Positions 43,300 to 52,215 of a stretch of 57,117 bases of DNA are shown here, in pieces. The DNA is from Bacteroidota bacterium (lineage in GTDB: Bacteria; Bacteroidota; Bacteroidia; JACCXN01): assembly GCA_013696965.1 (NCBI GenBank), contig JACCXN010000003.1, forward strand, positions 1-57,117, given 5' to 3'. The notes beneath the pieces are model-generated. The model saw only the letters and a list, made by a program, of their open reading frames with translations, made no database searches and was not told where the DNA came from. Numbering within the stretch: the stretch's first letter is position 1; each line of letters opens with the position of its first letter. A program made the translations under genes and the position numbers.

Positions 43300-45336
43300 C
43301 TATTGCAGGCTTTTAAGGATTTCAATTTCCTGGTTTTGTTCAGGAAAAACAATAACAAAGCTATTATCAGGGAATTGTTTGGCCATTTTTTTTGCCACAT
43401 TATCTAAAAAATTATTATAAGAAATAGTTGATTTTCTGGCACTAATAACAAATAAAAAATCATCGGAAGAAATCTTGTTTGTAATAGGTGAAAAATCATC
43501 CCAGGCATCAAAAAGATTATATTTGGCTGATATTATAGGACTTGTTAATTTTACAACATCTTTAATTTTCTCCTGTGTTGAAAGCAATGAATGAAATTCT
43601 ACACCAGAACTTGTTTGCCTTGCTAGTTGTTTAATATTTTTCATCCATCTTAAAAAACCCGGTTCATATTCAGCATTAGGAGGAACAATGGCAACTATTT
43701 TTTTAATTGTGATAATGGGGTTAATAATATTACATACAGAAATCATTTGATTTGTGTTCATTAATAGTGAATCTAAAATACTTCCAAAAAGTCTGTCTTT
43801 TGCGCTTGTACTTATATTCCAACCAATAATAACTTGATTTATATTAAGATCTTTAATTGCACTGATAATACCACTTGCAATGTTTAAATCAGTTCGGGTA
43901 ACAATTTTAACTTCATTTTCAGTAGAAGAAGCATGTTTCATTGCTTTTTCAAGCATGCTCTCACTTAAAATGAGTTTTTCCCTGGCATCCAAATCATCTT
44001 TAAAAACAGCTAATGCATGAATAGGTTCCTGAGAATTTTCATCTTTAACCAGAATTGAAAAATCCATTAAAATTTCAATAGTAGCCGGGTTAGAAATAGG
44101 AACAAGGATTCTATTTGGCAAATCAATTGTATCTAATGCTGCACCACTTTGAATAATGGCAAGTTTTCGACCAGATTTTTCAGTAACCAAAGAGCTGATA
44201 AGGCATGTGACTAGTATCATTAAAATTGTTCCATTTAATACGTTTTCATTCAACAATCCTAATTTATAACCAATAATAACTGCAGCTAGGGTAGCAGCGG
44301 CTTGTGCATTACTTAAACCAAAAATGATATTTCGTTCAGTTCTTGTATAGCCGAAAATTTTTTGGGAAAAGAAGGCTGCAAGCCATTTACCTGTTGTAGC
44401 AACAACAATCATGGTTGCAGCAACAAACAAGGCTTCAGGGCCCCTAAACAATACTCTTATATCAACCAGCATTCCTACACTTATTAGAAAAAAAGGAATA
44501 AATAAGGCATTGCCAACAAACTCAATCCTGTTCATTAGGGGTGAAGTGTGCGGGATAAGTCTATTCATAGCTAATCCAGCCAAAAATGCACCAATTATGG
44601 CTTCAATTCCTGCTAATTCTGCAAGGAAAGCAGAGGCAAAAAGTATTGCCAAAACAAAGATATATTGGGATGTACCTTCACCTTCAACGTTTTTAAAAAA
44701 CCAGCGTGATATCCTTGGAAAAACGAATAATACAATTGCAGAAAAAATCAATACCGAAATTATTAATCTTATCCAAAACTCGGTATTCAATTCACCCGTG
44801 GCACTTCGGGCAATAATTGCAAGTACTAAAAGGGCTGCTGTATCGGTTATTATTGTGCCCCCAACAGTGATTACAACAGGTTGAATTCTTGCAATTCCAA
44901 GTTTGCTTATAATTGGATAAGAAAGCAGGGTATGGGAAGCAAACATACTTGCTAAAAGCAAGGAAGAATCAAGCGAAAATTCAAGTAAATAATAACCGGA
45001 TAAAGTTCCCAGAATCATTGGTATTGTAAATGTCAATAAACCAAAAACAAGGCTTCTGTTTCTACTCTTTTTAAAATCATGTAAATCTATTTCTAAACCC
45101 GCTAGAAACATAATATACAAGAGCCCCACAGTTCCAAAAAGGATAATGGAGGAATCTCTTAGTAACAGGTTAATTCCATTTGGACCTATAATAACACCAG
45201 CGAGTATTAATCCAATAATTCCAGGAATGTTTAATTTTCTGAATAAAAGTGGGACAAAGAATATTACAAGCAGCACTAATGTAAAAATCAGAACTGGTTC
45301 TTTAAAAGGCAGAGAAAATTGAAAAAGAAGCATCAT
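43300..45336 (-). CDS. CPA2-type cation/proton antiporter with soluble C-terminal domain
   Basis: 678 residues. The first 385 form a Na+/H+ exchanger domain with about twelve helices (IPGIIGLILAGVIIGPNGIN, MFLAGLEIDLHDFKKSRNRS, AELAGIEAIIGAFLAGLAMN). The remaining 290 residues are cytoplasmic and look like two Usp/rossmann-like halves (IDLPNRILVPISNPATIEIL, INQVIIGWNISTSAKDRLFG, IVAIVPPNAEYEPGFLRWMK) in place of the TrkA-N domain of Kef systems. Such tails probably sense nucleotides. The neighbours upstream are two universal stress protein genes, which supports a stress-linked ion or pH role. Confidence 0.9.
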   Translation of the reverse strand: MMLLFQFSLPFKEPVLIFTLVLLVIFFVPLLFRKLNIPGIIGLILAGVIIGPNGINLLLRDSSIILFGTVGLLYIMFLAGLEIDLHDFKKSRNRSLVFGLLTFTIPMILGTLSGYYLLEFSLDSSLLLASMFASHTLLSYPIISKLGIARIQPVVITVGGTIITDTAALLVLAIIARSATGELNTEFWIRLIISVLIFSAIVLFVFPRISRWFFKNVEGEGTSQYIFVLAILFASAFLAELAGIEAIIGAFLAGLAMNRLIPHTSPLMNRIEFVGNALFIPFFLISVGMLVDIRVLFRGPEALFVAATMIVVATTGKWLAAFFSQKIFGYTRTERNIIFGLSNAQAAATLAAVIIGYKLGLLNENVLNGTILMILVTCLISSLVTEKSGRKLAIIQSGAALDTIDLPNRILVPISNPATIEILMDFSILVKDENSQEPIHALAVFKDDLDAREKLILSESMLEKAMKHASSTENEVKIVTRTDLNIASGIISAIKDLNINQVIIGWNISTSAKDRLFGSILDSLLMNTNQMISVCNIINPIITIKKIVAIVPPNAEYEPGFLRWMKNIKQLARQTSSGVEFHSLLSTQEKIKDVVKLTSPIISAKYNLFDAWDDFSPITNKISSDDFLFVISARKSTISYNNFLDNVAKKMAKQFPDNSFVIVFPEQNQEIEILKSLQ

Positions 45337-45407
45337 TATAATATAAAACTCAGCAAAATTAATGCTTTTGAACTAGCTTTTTTTATAAACAGGGAAAATA
45401 TATTTAT

Positions 45408-45438
45408 AAAAAAAGGAAGCTATTAACTTCCTTTTTTT
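45408..45438 (-). terminator. rho-independent terminator of the usp operon
   Basis: AAAAAAAGGAAG pairs perfectly with CTTCCTTTTTTT around a 7-base loop. On the minus strand it is followed by the T run. It lies between the usp genes and the antiporter gene, so these are separate units. Confidence 0.85.
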
Positions 45439-45459
45439 TAGGCTACTTAAATTCTTATA

Positions 45460-46344
45460 TTACATAGGGTTATTCTTAGTCCAGGATACTTCAAATCCTT
45501 CCGGACGCACCACCAAAACTGGAACTTTGGAATGATTTACAATAGTTTGTGCTGATGAACCGAGGAAATAATTTGAGGAATCAAATTCCTGTTCAGTCAT
45601 TATCAAAATAAGATCGGCATCTTTTTCAGATGCAAATTTCATGATAATATTTGCATGGTCTTCTCTGTGCACAATTGTGCTCTCGTGCATTACCTGGTTC
45701 TTTTCCAGGAATTCGTTAACCTGTTGAATTTTCAATTCAAAGGTTTTAACATGGTCCTTGTCCTGATCTTCAGAAAGCAATCCCAGAACAAATATTTTAG
45801 AATCAAAATGTTTGGCTAAAACCGTTGCATGAGCCAATTTTTGCCTTGATGAAATTGAATTATCTACAGGAAAAACAATGTTTTTAAAACCTGGAGTTTT
45901 GGCGTATGATTGAATAGTTAAAACAGGACAACTTGCTCCAACCACTACCCTTTCGGCATTACTTCCAATAAAGAACTCTTCAAAACCGCTTGAACCATGA
46001 GTTCCCATAACTATAAGATCAATACCTATTTCCTTAGCTGTTATGATTATTTCGCCTGCAGCCTTTCCTTGACGTACAATTGCATGAGTTTTAATTTGTG
46101 AAGAAACATCTGATGCAAGTTCCATCATTTTATTTTCGGCAATTTTTGAAATTTTTCCAAGATTTACCATTTTAGTTTCAGGAAGGAATATATCATTAAT
46201 TAAGAGAGTATCTTCCATTACATGAAGCATAAACAACTCAGCCTTGAATGTTTTAGCCATTTTCACTGCATGTTCAAAAGCAACCATGGAGGTTGGTGAA
46301 AAATCAAGTGGAATAAGAATTTTTTTGAATTCTACTGGTTTCAT
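45460..46344 (-). CDS. tandem universal stress protein (UspA family)
   Basis: 294 residues with two Usp domains. The first (about 5-145) starts FKKILIPLDFSPTSMVAFEH and has the ATP-loop motif MGTHGSSGFEEFFIGSNAER with the G-x2-G-x9-GS spacing of nucleotide-binding Usps. The second (about 152-280) starts FKNIVFPVDNSISSRQKLAH and ends NYFLGSSAQTIVNHSKVPVL, without the full loop. Cytoplasmic stress-response protein. It follows the next usp gene by 30 bases and shares only its general layout, so they are old paralogues. Confidence 0.93.
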   Translation of the reverse strand: MKPVEFKKILIPLDFSPTSMVAFEHAVKMAKTFKAELFMLHVMEDTLLINDIFLPETKMVNLGKISKIAENKMMELASDVSSQIKTHAIVRQGKAAGEIIITAKEIGIDLIVMGTHGSSGFEEFFIGSNAERVVVGASCPVLTIQSYAKTPGFKNIVFPVDNSISSRQKLAHATVLAKHFDSKIFVLGLLSEDQDKDHVKTFELKIQQVNEFLEKNQVMHESTIVHREDHANIIMKFASEKDADLILIMTEQEFDSSNYFLGSSAQTIVNHSKVPVLVVRPEGFEVSWTKNNPM

Positions 46345-46374
46345 AATAGTTAGTTTTTGATTTTCATAAATAAA

Positions 46375-47214
46375 TTATTGTATTTTTTTAGGAATAACAC
46401 TCATAACAGGAATATCTGAATCCATAATAATTTCTTCTGCAGTTGATCCAAGTAGTTTTTCTTTCAAGTCTGCCTCATGCTGTGTCATAATCATTATCAT
46501 GTCTCCCTCAACTTTATGAGCGTAATCGATTATTACCTGTGCTGTTGTTTCCTCCCCCTTAATTGCCTTTACTATTTCCGCAGTACACTGTACATCACCT
46601 GCTGTTATTATTTTTCTTACCTCCTCTAATTGTCTTACCAGTTTACTGACTAAGAAATCATCGGTTGTAAATAAAACAGAAAGTACTCTAATGGAACAAT
46701 TACCCTTTTTAGCGAAATCAATGGCATTGGAAATTTTTTGAGTAGTTGTCTCGGTTAAATCAAGTGGAAAAACGATATTCCGGCAACCCTCATAATGGTG
46801 CTTTCCTTTAATGGTAATAACAGGGACAGAGGATTCACGAACTACTTTTAAAGCGGTATCTCCAATTAATCTTTTTTTAAACCTGGAACCTGAATTAACT
46901 CCCATTACAATAAAATTCGCCTCTAAGGCGGAGGCAATTTTAGTAATCCTTTCATGAACCAATCCTTGATCAATAATAATATCAATGGGCACTTCAGGAG
47001 TTGCGTATTTAAGGGCAATTTGTTTTAATTTTTCTTCAACATTCAAGGTTTCCTCACTACTTGAAAAGAATTTACCAAGACCGGTATCTTTAACATGAAG
47101 TAATTTTACCTGAGAATTAAAATAAACAGAAAGATTTATTGCCTGCTCAAGGGCGATGAGGGATTGTTCAGAAAAATCAGTAGGAACAAGAATTACTTCA
47201 GATTGTTTTTTCAT
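46375..47214 (-). CDS. tandem universal stress protein (UspA family)
   Basis: 279 residues, two Usp domains: about 1-140 (SEVILVPTDFSEQSLIALEQ, MGVNSGSRFKKRLIGDTALK) and 145-275 (CRNIVFPLDLTETTTQKISN, KEKLLGSTAEEIIMDSDIPV). The ATP loop in the first domain is altered (GVNSGSR for G-x2-G), so nucleotide binding may be weak. First gene of the usp pair, divergent from the nucleoside phosphorylase gene with a 49-base gap. Confidence 0.92.
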   Translation of the reverse strand: MKKQSEVILVPTDFSEQSLIALEQAINLSVYFNSQVKLLHVKDTGLGKFFSSSEETLNVEEKLKQIALKYATPEVPIDIIIDQGLVHERITKIASALEANFIVMGVNSGSRFKKRLIGDTALKVVRESSVPVITIKGKHHYEGCRNIVFPLDLTETTTQKISNAIDFAKKGNCSIRVLSVLFTTDDFLVSKLVRQLEEVRKIITAGDVQCTAEIVKAIKGEETTAQVIIDYAHKVEGDMIMIMTQHEADLKEKLLGSTAEEIIMDSDIPVMSVIPKKIQ

Positions 47215-47263
47215 ATTTTCTGTTTAAATGCTGCCAGCATTCAATCTTTTTATAAATTTGAGC

Positions 47264-48163
47264 ATGGGCAAATATATAGGAATTAACTTACGTGACAAAA
47301 TAAGTGAGTCAGAACTAATATTAAATTCTGATGGTAGTGTATACCATATTCGTCTTTTGCCTGAACACGTGGCTGATGATGTAATAGTGGTGGGAGATCC
47401 GGCCAGGGTTGAATTAATTAGCAGCAAATTTGATCGGGTTGATTTTAAAATTTACAACCGTGAATTTATCACTCATACTGGTAGCTTTAACAATAAAAGA
47501 ATAACTGTAATCGCAACAGGGATAGGAACAGATAACATTGATATTGTATTGAACGAATTGGATGCGGCAGTAAATATTGATTTACAAACAAGGCAGATAA
47601 AAGAGCAAAAAAGATCACTGAATATTATCCGAATAGGCACATCAGGGGCACTTCAAGCGGACATTCCCGTTGATTCATTTGTTGTTTCATCCTACGGTTT
47701 AGGTTTTGATGGTTTACTTCATTTTTATGCTGGATGGGAAAATATAAATGAAAAAGAGATTACACAAGCTTTTATTGATCATAGTAAGTGGAAAGCGGAA
47801 TGTGCAAGCCCCTATGTTATTAAGGGCTCTGAAGTTCTAATAAATAAACTTGGAAAAGGAATAAGAAAAGGAATTACTGCAACAGCATGCGGATTTTATG
47901 CCCCCCAGGGAAGAAAATTAAGGGCTGGACTTTCGATGCCACAAATGAACGAGCTTTTAACCACCTTTAATCACAAGCAACTCCAAATCACTAATTTTGA
48001 AATGGAAACATCTGCACTCTATGGCCTTGGGACATTATTAGGGCATAATACTTGTACCGTATGTGCAATAATAGCAAACAGGATAATAAAAGAGTATAGC
48101 AGGGATTACAAATTAGCTGTTGATAAGCTAATTGACCATGTATTAGAGAAATTAACCAGTTAG
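47264..48163 (+). CDS. nucleoside phosphorylase (uridine phosphorylase-like)
   Basis: About 299 residues from the preferred ATG at 47264 (MGKYIGINLRDKISESELIL). PNP/UDP family: VGDPARVELISSKFDRVDFK, the phosphate-binding GIGTDNIDIVLNELDAAVNI, IIRIGTSGALQADIPVDSF and the nucleoside-binding ITNFEMETSALYGLGTLLGH. It cleaves the glycosidic bond with phosphate in pyrimidine or purine salvage; the exact base is not clear. An upstream ATG at 47228 is possible. A -7-like TAAATTTG at 47253-47260 lies just before the chosen ATG, so if it is used the mRNA would be nearly leaderless. Confidence 0.88.
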   Translation: MGKYIGINLRDKISESELILNSDGSVYHIRLLPEHVADDVIVVGDPARVELISSKFDRVDFKIYNREFITHTGSFNNKRITVIATGIGTDNIDIVLNELDAAVNIDLQTRQIKEQKRSLNIIRIGTSGALQADIPVDSFVVSSYGLGFDGLLHFYAGWENINEKEITQAFIDHSKWKAECASPYVIKGSEVLINKLGKGIRKGITATACGFYAPQGRKLRAGLSMPQMNELLTTFNHKQLQITNFEMETSALYGLGTLLGHNTCTVCAIIANRIIKEYSRDYKLAVDKLIDHVLEKLTS

Positions 48164-48238
48164 TTGTTAATAATTAAATGCAAGGTATGTAATTAACTGA
48201 AATGCTCCTGTTAATTTTGTCTTTAAACAAAGTAGTCC

Positions 48239-49114
48239 ATGGAGAATAAAGAAATTAAAGCACTTATTGATCTTCTTGATGATCCTGATGAAGAGGTTTA
48301 TTCCCATGTTAGGGTAAAGCTTCTTTCCTTTGGTGAACAAATAATTCCTGTTCTGGAGCATGTGTGGGAAATGGGCGACCCCTTTAACAATCTCATTCAA
48401 ACCAGGATAGAAACCATTATCCATAAAATACAGTTTGACAACATTGCTCATGCATTAAGCAAATGGGCAAAAGAAGGCGCAACTGATTTACTTACCGGGG
48501 CAATACTAGTTTCCAAATACCAATATCCTGATCTTAATGAAGAAAAAATAAAATCCAAACTAGATCAGATTACGCGTGATGTATGGCTGGAGCTAAACGC
48601 AAACCTTACCGCACTTGAAAAAGTTAGAATTTTAAACCACATTATATTTGATGTTCATGGCTTTAGTGGGAACACAACAAATTATCATGCTCCCCAGAAT
48701 TCATATATAAACAACGTATTAGAAAGCAAAAAAGGCAATCCTCTTTCCTTATCCATTTTATATGCTATTATTGGTCAGAAGCTAGGAATTCCTTTATATG
48801 GAGTAAACTTGCCACAGCATTTTATCCTTGCATACGTTGATAAAAATGCAGATGATGGGGCTTTTAGTGAGCAAGGTGATGTTTTGTTTTATGTTAATCC
48901 TTTTAGTAAGGGAGCAGTATTCAATAAAAAAGAAATAGATGACTTTCTGAAGCAGCTTAACGTTGAGCAAAACAAAAGTTTTTATGAGCCTTGTTCAAAT
49001 TTGGATATTATTAACAGGCTTTTAAACAACCTGATTAATTCCTATGATAAATTAGGATATCCTTCCAAAAAAGAAGAATTGAAGGAATTATTGAAATCCC
49101 TTTCTGAATCCTAA
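48239..49114 (+). CDS. SirB1-like transglutaminase-fold protein
   Basis: 291 residues. An N-terminal helical, HEAT-like part (EIKALIDLLDDPDEEVYSHV) is followed by the SirB1 transglutaminase-like core: LNHIIFDVHGFSGNTTNYHA, then NSYINNVLESKKGNPLSLSI, YAIIGQKLGIPLYGVNLPQH and FYVNPFSKGAVFNKKE. The catalytic Cys of true transglutaminases is absent (KKGNPLSLSI), as in most SirB1 proteins, so an enzymatic role is doubtful. A possible -7 box TAATTTTG lies at 48212-48219. Confidence 0.85.
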   Translation: MENKEIKALIDLLDDPDEEVYSHVRVKLLSFGEQIIPVLEHVWEMGDPFNNLIQTRIETIIHKIQFDNIAHALSKWAKEGATDLLTGAILVSKYQYPDLNEEKIKSKLDQITRDVWLELNANLTALEKVRILNHIIFDVHGFSGNTTNYHAPQNSYINNVLESKKGNPLSLSILYAIIGQKLGIPLYGVNLPQHFILAYVDKNADDGAFSEQGDVLFYVNPFSKGAVFNKKEIDDFLKQLNVEQNKSFYEPCSNLDIINRLLNNLINSYDKLGYPSKKEELKELLKSLSES

Positions 49115-49294
49115 ATTAAGATAATAAATTTCCACCAAAGAAGTGAAATAAATTTCACGCAAAGAGCGCAAAGAAAAAAAACACGCAAAGGCGCTGAGGG
49201 AAAGGACCTTCTTCCTCAGTGCATCAGTTTGTAAAATCCAATTCATAATTATGGCCCTTGCAGTGGCAGGTGTTCTTGCTGGGACGGGTACTTG
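49115..49294. other. intergenic stretch with CGCAAAG-type low-complexity repeat
   Basis: No gene. It contains imperfect iterations of a CACGCAAAG / GCGCAAAG motif at about 49157-49193 and a CTGAGG/CCTCAG hairpin around 49194-49219. Similar short CGCAAAG iterations are a familiar non-coding feature in Bacteroidota and neighbouring phyla. Confidence 0.5.
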
Positions 49295-50935
49295 CTATTG
49301 AATCATTATTTTCTTTGTGATAGTGTTTTCTGAATACATCAGCTTAAAAAAATAAACTCCGGGAGCCATTGTACTAAGGTCAAAGTTGTTGTTATAAGAT
49401 TCTGTACCATTTATCTTTTCCCACATTATTTGTTTTCCTGTGTTGTTATAGATCCCTACCATCACTTGATCAGAATCAAATGGTTTAAAACTTAAGTTAA
49501 ATCTCCCATTATTTGGATTTGGGAAAACCTGAAGTTCAATAATTTCTTGAGAAAACTTTTCAATGCCAATTATTAAATTAAAATCAATGGTATCGCTATT
49601 GCTGCATCCCAGCGCATCTGTTACTTTTACAAAATATTCCCCTGGGGTATTAACTGTTATATCCTGTGTGGTTACACCTGTACTCCAAATATAAGTAGAA
49701 CCGGAGTTTTGAGCATCTAAAATTACTTCAGAACCCGCAGGCAGATCAGAATCAGGACCTAAATCAACTAAGGGTAAAAAATTAACCCTAACTTCAACAG
49801 TATCGTATCCCATACAACCATTTATATCTATAACCTTTACAAAGTAATCTCCATGAGTTTTAACAGTAATGGATTTTGTGTTCTGCCCATTGCTCCAAAA
49901 AAACAATTCTGCACAAGATGAGTTAAGAATAACAGAATCACCATCACAAAAAGCCAGTGAGGTATTAGAGGTAATTTCCGGAATAGGACTTGCAAGAATA
50001 TCAACTATGACTGTTTGTGAAACTGCTGAACAATTATTTTGATTCCAAAGGGTGAATGAATAACTTCCAGCGGATTTAACAGTAATGGAATTTGAAGTTT
50101 CACCTGTATTCCACACATAGATTCCTGCATATCCTGCATAAAGTATCACAGAATCTCCAGGGCAAAAAGAGGAATTCCCTATTGTATTAATTACAGCAAC
50201 GGGTGCGGGTATAACAGTTATTGATAAAGAATCAGATATTGCAGAATTTCCATTTGAATCAAAAACAGTTACTGAAACTTCTCCCGAAGTTTTTACAGTA
50301 ACAGAACATGTAGTTTGTCCTGTGCTCCAAAGATAACTATCACCTTGACTTGATGTTAAAACTACTGAATCATTGGAACAGAATGTCAATGGACCACTTG
50401 CAGTTACAACTGGTTGAATGTTTGTTGGAGTTATTCTGATTTCAAACCAGGCAGATGCACCAGTTTCAGCTCCACTTGCATTAAATGAGAACATCATTTG
50501 TGCTCCATTAATTTCATAAACAGAATTATCTCTCAGGTCTACAAGCTGAACTAGCAGGTTTGGCAAACTCACATTATTCTCGATATTAATTGTAAAGGTG
50601 CCGGAATTATTAAATTTCAAGTAAACAGGTATTTGTACTGATAAATCTAGAGGAGGTAAACTATTTATCGACAGTGAATAATTTTCCAGTGATTTACTAT
50701 AAATTGATGGAACTGATGCATTGTTACTGAATAATTTGTGAGCATCAAACGGAGGATCAAAAGATTCCGTAGCTCCAGTTCTAAAAGCAATAATTGACTC
50801 ATCGGAATAAGCACCTTTAACAATTTTTAATCCCAAGTGATCAATTGCATTAGAAAATTGGGGAAGAGCCAGAAAAATAAAAAATAAGGTAAGGCATTTA
50901 ATAATAATTAGATTTTTGGTTTTGCTTGTTTTCAT
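49295..50935 (-). CDS. T9SS-sorted surface protein with Ig-like repeats
   Basis: 546 residues. A signal peptide (about 1-30, LTLFFIFLALPQFSNA) is followed by a roughly 130-residue domain (GAYSDESIIAFRTGATESFD, AHKLFSNNASVPSIYSKSLE, YSLSINSLPPLDLSVQIPVY) that is clearly homologous to residues 856-990 of the large protein at 52216-56148. Four Ig-like repeats of about 70-80 residues follow, each with a CPGDSVIL / Y-x-WSTG / ITVKTSGxYxV pattern. The last 80 residues are a type A sorting domain (LQVFPNPNNGRFNLSF, GVYFFKLMYSENTITKKIMI). A cell-surface adhesin-like role is likely. The start codon abuts a copy of the palindromic element. Confidence 0.9.
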   Translation of the reverse strand: MKTSKTKNLIIIKCLTLFFIFLALPQFSNAIDHLGLKIVKGAYSDESIIAFRTGATESFDPPFDAHKLFSNNASVPSIYSKSLENYSLSINSLPPLDLSVQIPVYLKFNNSGTFTINIENNVSLPNLLVQLVDLRDNSVYEINGAQMMFSFNASGAETGASAWFEIRITPTNIQPVVTASGPLTFCSNDSVVLTSSQGDSYLWSTGQTTCSVTVKTSGEVSVTVFDSNGNSAISDSLSITVIPAPVAVINTIGNSSFCPGDSVILYAGYAGIYVWNTGETSNSITVKSAGSYSFTLWNQNNCSAVSQTVIVDILASPIPEITSNTSLAFCDGDSVILNSSCAELFFWSNGQNTKSITVKTHGDYFVKVIDINGCMGYDTVEVRVNFLPLVDLGPDSDLPAGSEVILDAQNSGSTYIWSTGVTTQDITVNTPGEYFVKVTDALGCSNSDTIDFNLIIGIEKFSQEIIELQVFPNPNNGRFNLSFKPFDSDQVMVGIYNNTGKQIMWEKINGTESYNNNFDLSTMAPGVYFFKLMYSENTITKKIMIQ

Positions 50936-50940
50936 ATCTA

Positions 50941-51025
50941 TATAATTTGTTTTTTAACTGTTATTTGGTATAGCCATGTTGTATTCATTAGCGTTTGTGA
51001 ACGGTTCGTGCATGGCTATTTCATA
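50941..51025 (-). repeat. dispersed palindromic element directly upstream of a T9SS gene
   Basis: The minus-strand sequence has intact arms ATAGCCATG (51011-51019 complement) and CATGGCTAT (50970-50978 complement) around GCACGAACCGTTCACAAAC, then TACCAAATAACAGTT and AAAAAACAAATTATA, and runs straight into the ATG at 50935 with ATATGAAA. The core and the junction with the start codon match copy 2 of the array at 4.6 kb. Confidence 0.9.
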
Positions 51026-51399
51026 ATGCTTAGTTTTATTAATACTTTATATTTATTTGACAAAGCTATATCGCAAGCCAAATGAATATGGCTGTTATTC
51101 GGTGAGTAAAAGGAAGAAAAAGGTGAATGAATTGAACAATAAGTTGAATGAAACTTGGAAAACAGATTTTACTGATACCAAAGCACAAAAGCATGCAAAC
51201 TCAGATAAAAAAAAATTTTGGTGAAAATTGGTGCTTTGGTGGCTATTTTTCTTGCATATCTAAAAGTGACCTGGTGCTGATTTTCCTGCCACCAAAGCAC
51301 AAACACCAAATAGCACCAAAAGTCAGGAATAATTTAAAAATGAATTTCAAAAACACAAGCGAATCGAGCATGCTTTGTATCCATCACACTAAGTAAATC

Positions 51400-51430
51400 T
51401 TGACAGATTTCTAAATCAGGAATAAGTTTG
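51400..51430 (+). promoter_or_regulatory. promoter of the 80-residue gene
   Basis: TTGAC at 51400-51404 and TAAGTTTG at 51423-51430 are 20 bases apart counted from TTG, an exact -33/-7 match, ending 15 bases before the ATG at 51445. Confidence 0.5.
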
Positions 51431-51444
51431 CAAGAAAAATATTT

Positions 51445-51687
51445 ATGCAAACAAGAAAAGAAATACTTTCCATTTTGGAAGGTTTCCAGGAAAGCGGAGC
51501 AGGTGCTTTTTTCCGGTTACAAGCAAAGAGCCTGAACAATACTAAGGAAAAACCAATCAAACGATTGATGGGGATTGATTTTAAACCTAAACCTCTGTCT
51601 TCAATACCCGAAAAACCCAAAACAAAGATACAAAAAACTAAAACCGCTAGAAAAACCAGGATCGAAATTTTCAGTAGCTTAGGGTAA
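51445..51687 (+). CDS. hypothetical 80-residue basic protein
   Basis: It starts MQTRKEILSILEGFQESGAG, continues AFFRLQAKSLNNTKEK and ends in a Lys/Pro-rich tail (PEKPKTKIQKTKTARKTRIE). I recognise no domain; the tail suggests nucleic-acid binding or disorder. A well-spaced promoter lies just upstream, which favours a real gene. Its last nine bases overlap, on the opposite strand, a decayed T9SS-protein fragment. The preceding 82-codon frame at 51148-51396 is not supported. Confidence 0.4.
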   Translation: MQTRKEILSILEGFQESGAGAFFRLQAKSLNNTKEKPIKRLMGIDFKPKPLSSIPEKPKTKIQKTKTARKTRIEIFSSLG

Positions 51688-51786
51688 AAACCTTATTATT
51701 GTTTCATCAGCATATCCATTTCCTGAGACTCTTATTAAAAGAACATTTTCCAGACTCCTAAAATTTGATCCATTAAATGGAATTTA
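51679..51786 (-). pseudogene. fragment of a T9SS surface protein domain
   Basis: A 35-codon frame reads PFNGSNFRSLENVLLIRVSG, then NGYADETIIRFLP and stop. It matches the beginning of the domain shared by the two T9SS proteins on either side (GNSFKDETIINF in one, GAYSDESIIAF in the other). There is no start codon, and an in-frame stop precedes it. It is the relic of a third family member. A copy of the palindromic element in the same orientation lies 115 bases upstream. Confidence 0.6.
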
Positions 51787-51900
51787 CCACTCCTTTAACA
51801 GTTTTGTTTGAATTTATATCGGTAATAATATTAATGGAACAAAGTTGCTTAATGCCAATAAAAAAAGCAGTATTTTATACTAATTGTTTTTCAAATGTAG

Positions 51901-51987
51901 ATAATTTGTTTTTTTAGTTGTCATATGGAATACGCCACGTTATATTCATTAGCATTTGTGAACGGTTCGTGCATGGCTATTTCATAT
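51901..51987 (-). repeat. dispersed palindromic element
   Basis: The minus strand has the intact left arm ATAGCCATG, GCACGAACCGTTCACAAA, then AATGAATATAACGTGG and GCGTATTCCATATGACA. The variant right end (GTGGCGTATTCCATATGACA) is shared with copy 1 of the array at 4.55 kb, not with copies 2 and 3, so at least two sub-types are present in this window. It lies between the T9SS fragment and the large T9SS gene. Confidence 0.9.
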
Positions 51988-52215
51988 TCCGATATTTTTG
52001 CTTTTAAAATTATTATACAAAGTACACTCATTCATTTAAGCGAAGCTATCTGAATGAGCCTTGTATTTATCACATGTAAAAATAATAAACAAATGTTTAA
52101 ATAAGATGGATTTGTATTAAATTATGTTTTACATTGCGCAGATATTTATTTTTGCAAAGACTTTTTTTAGGGATAAAAATTGATTATTTTTAATAATAAG
52201 AGTAAAACATTTCAT

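Noticed and set aside
51148-51396. 82-codon plus-strand ORF
   Set aside because: It covers low-complexity CACCAAAGCAC-type sequence common in Bacteroidota intergenic regions and has no domain or promoter.
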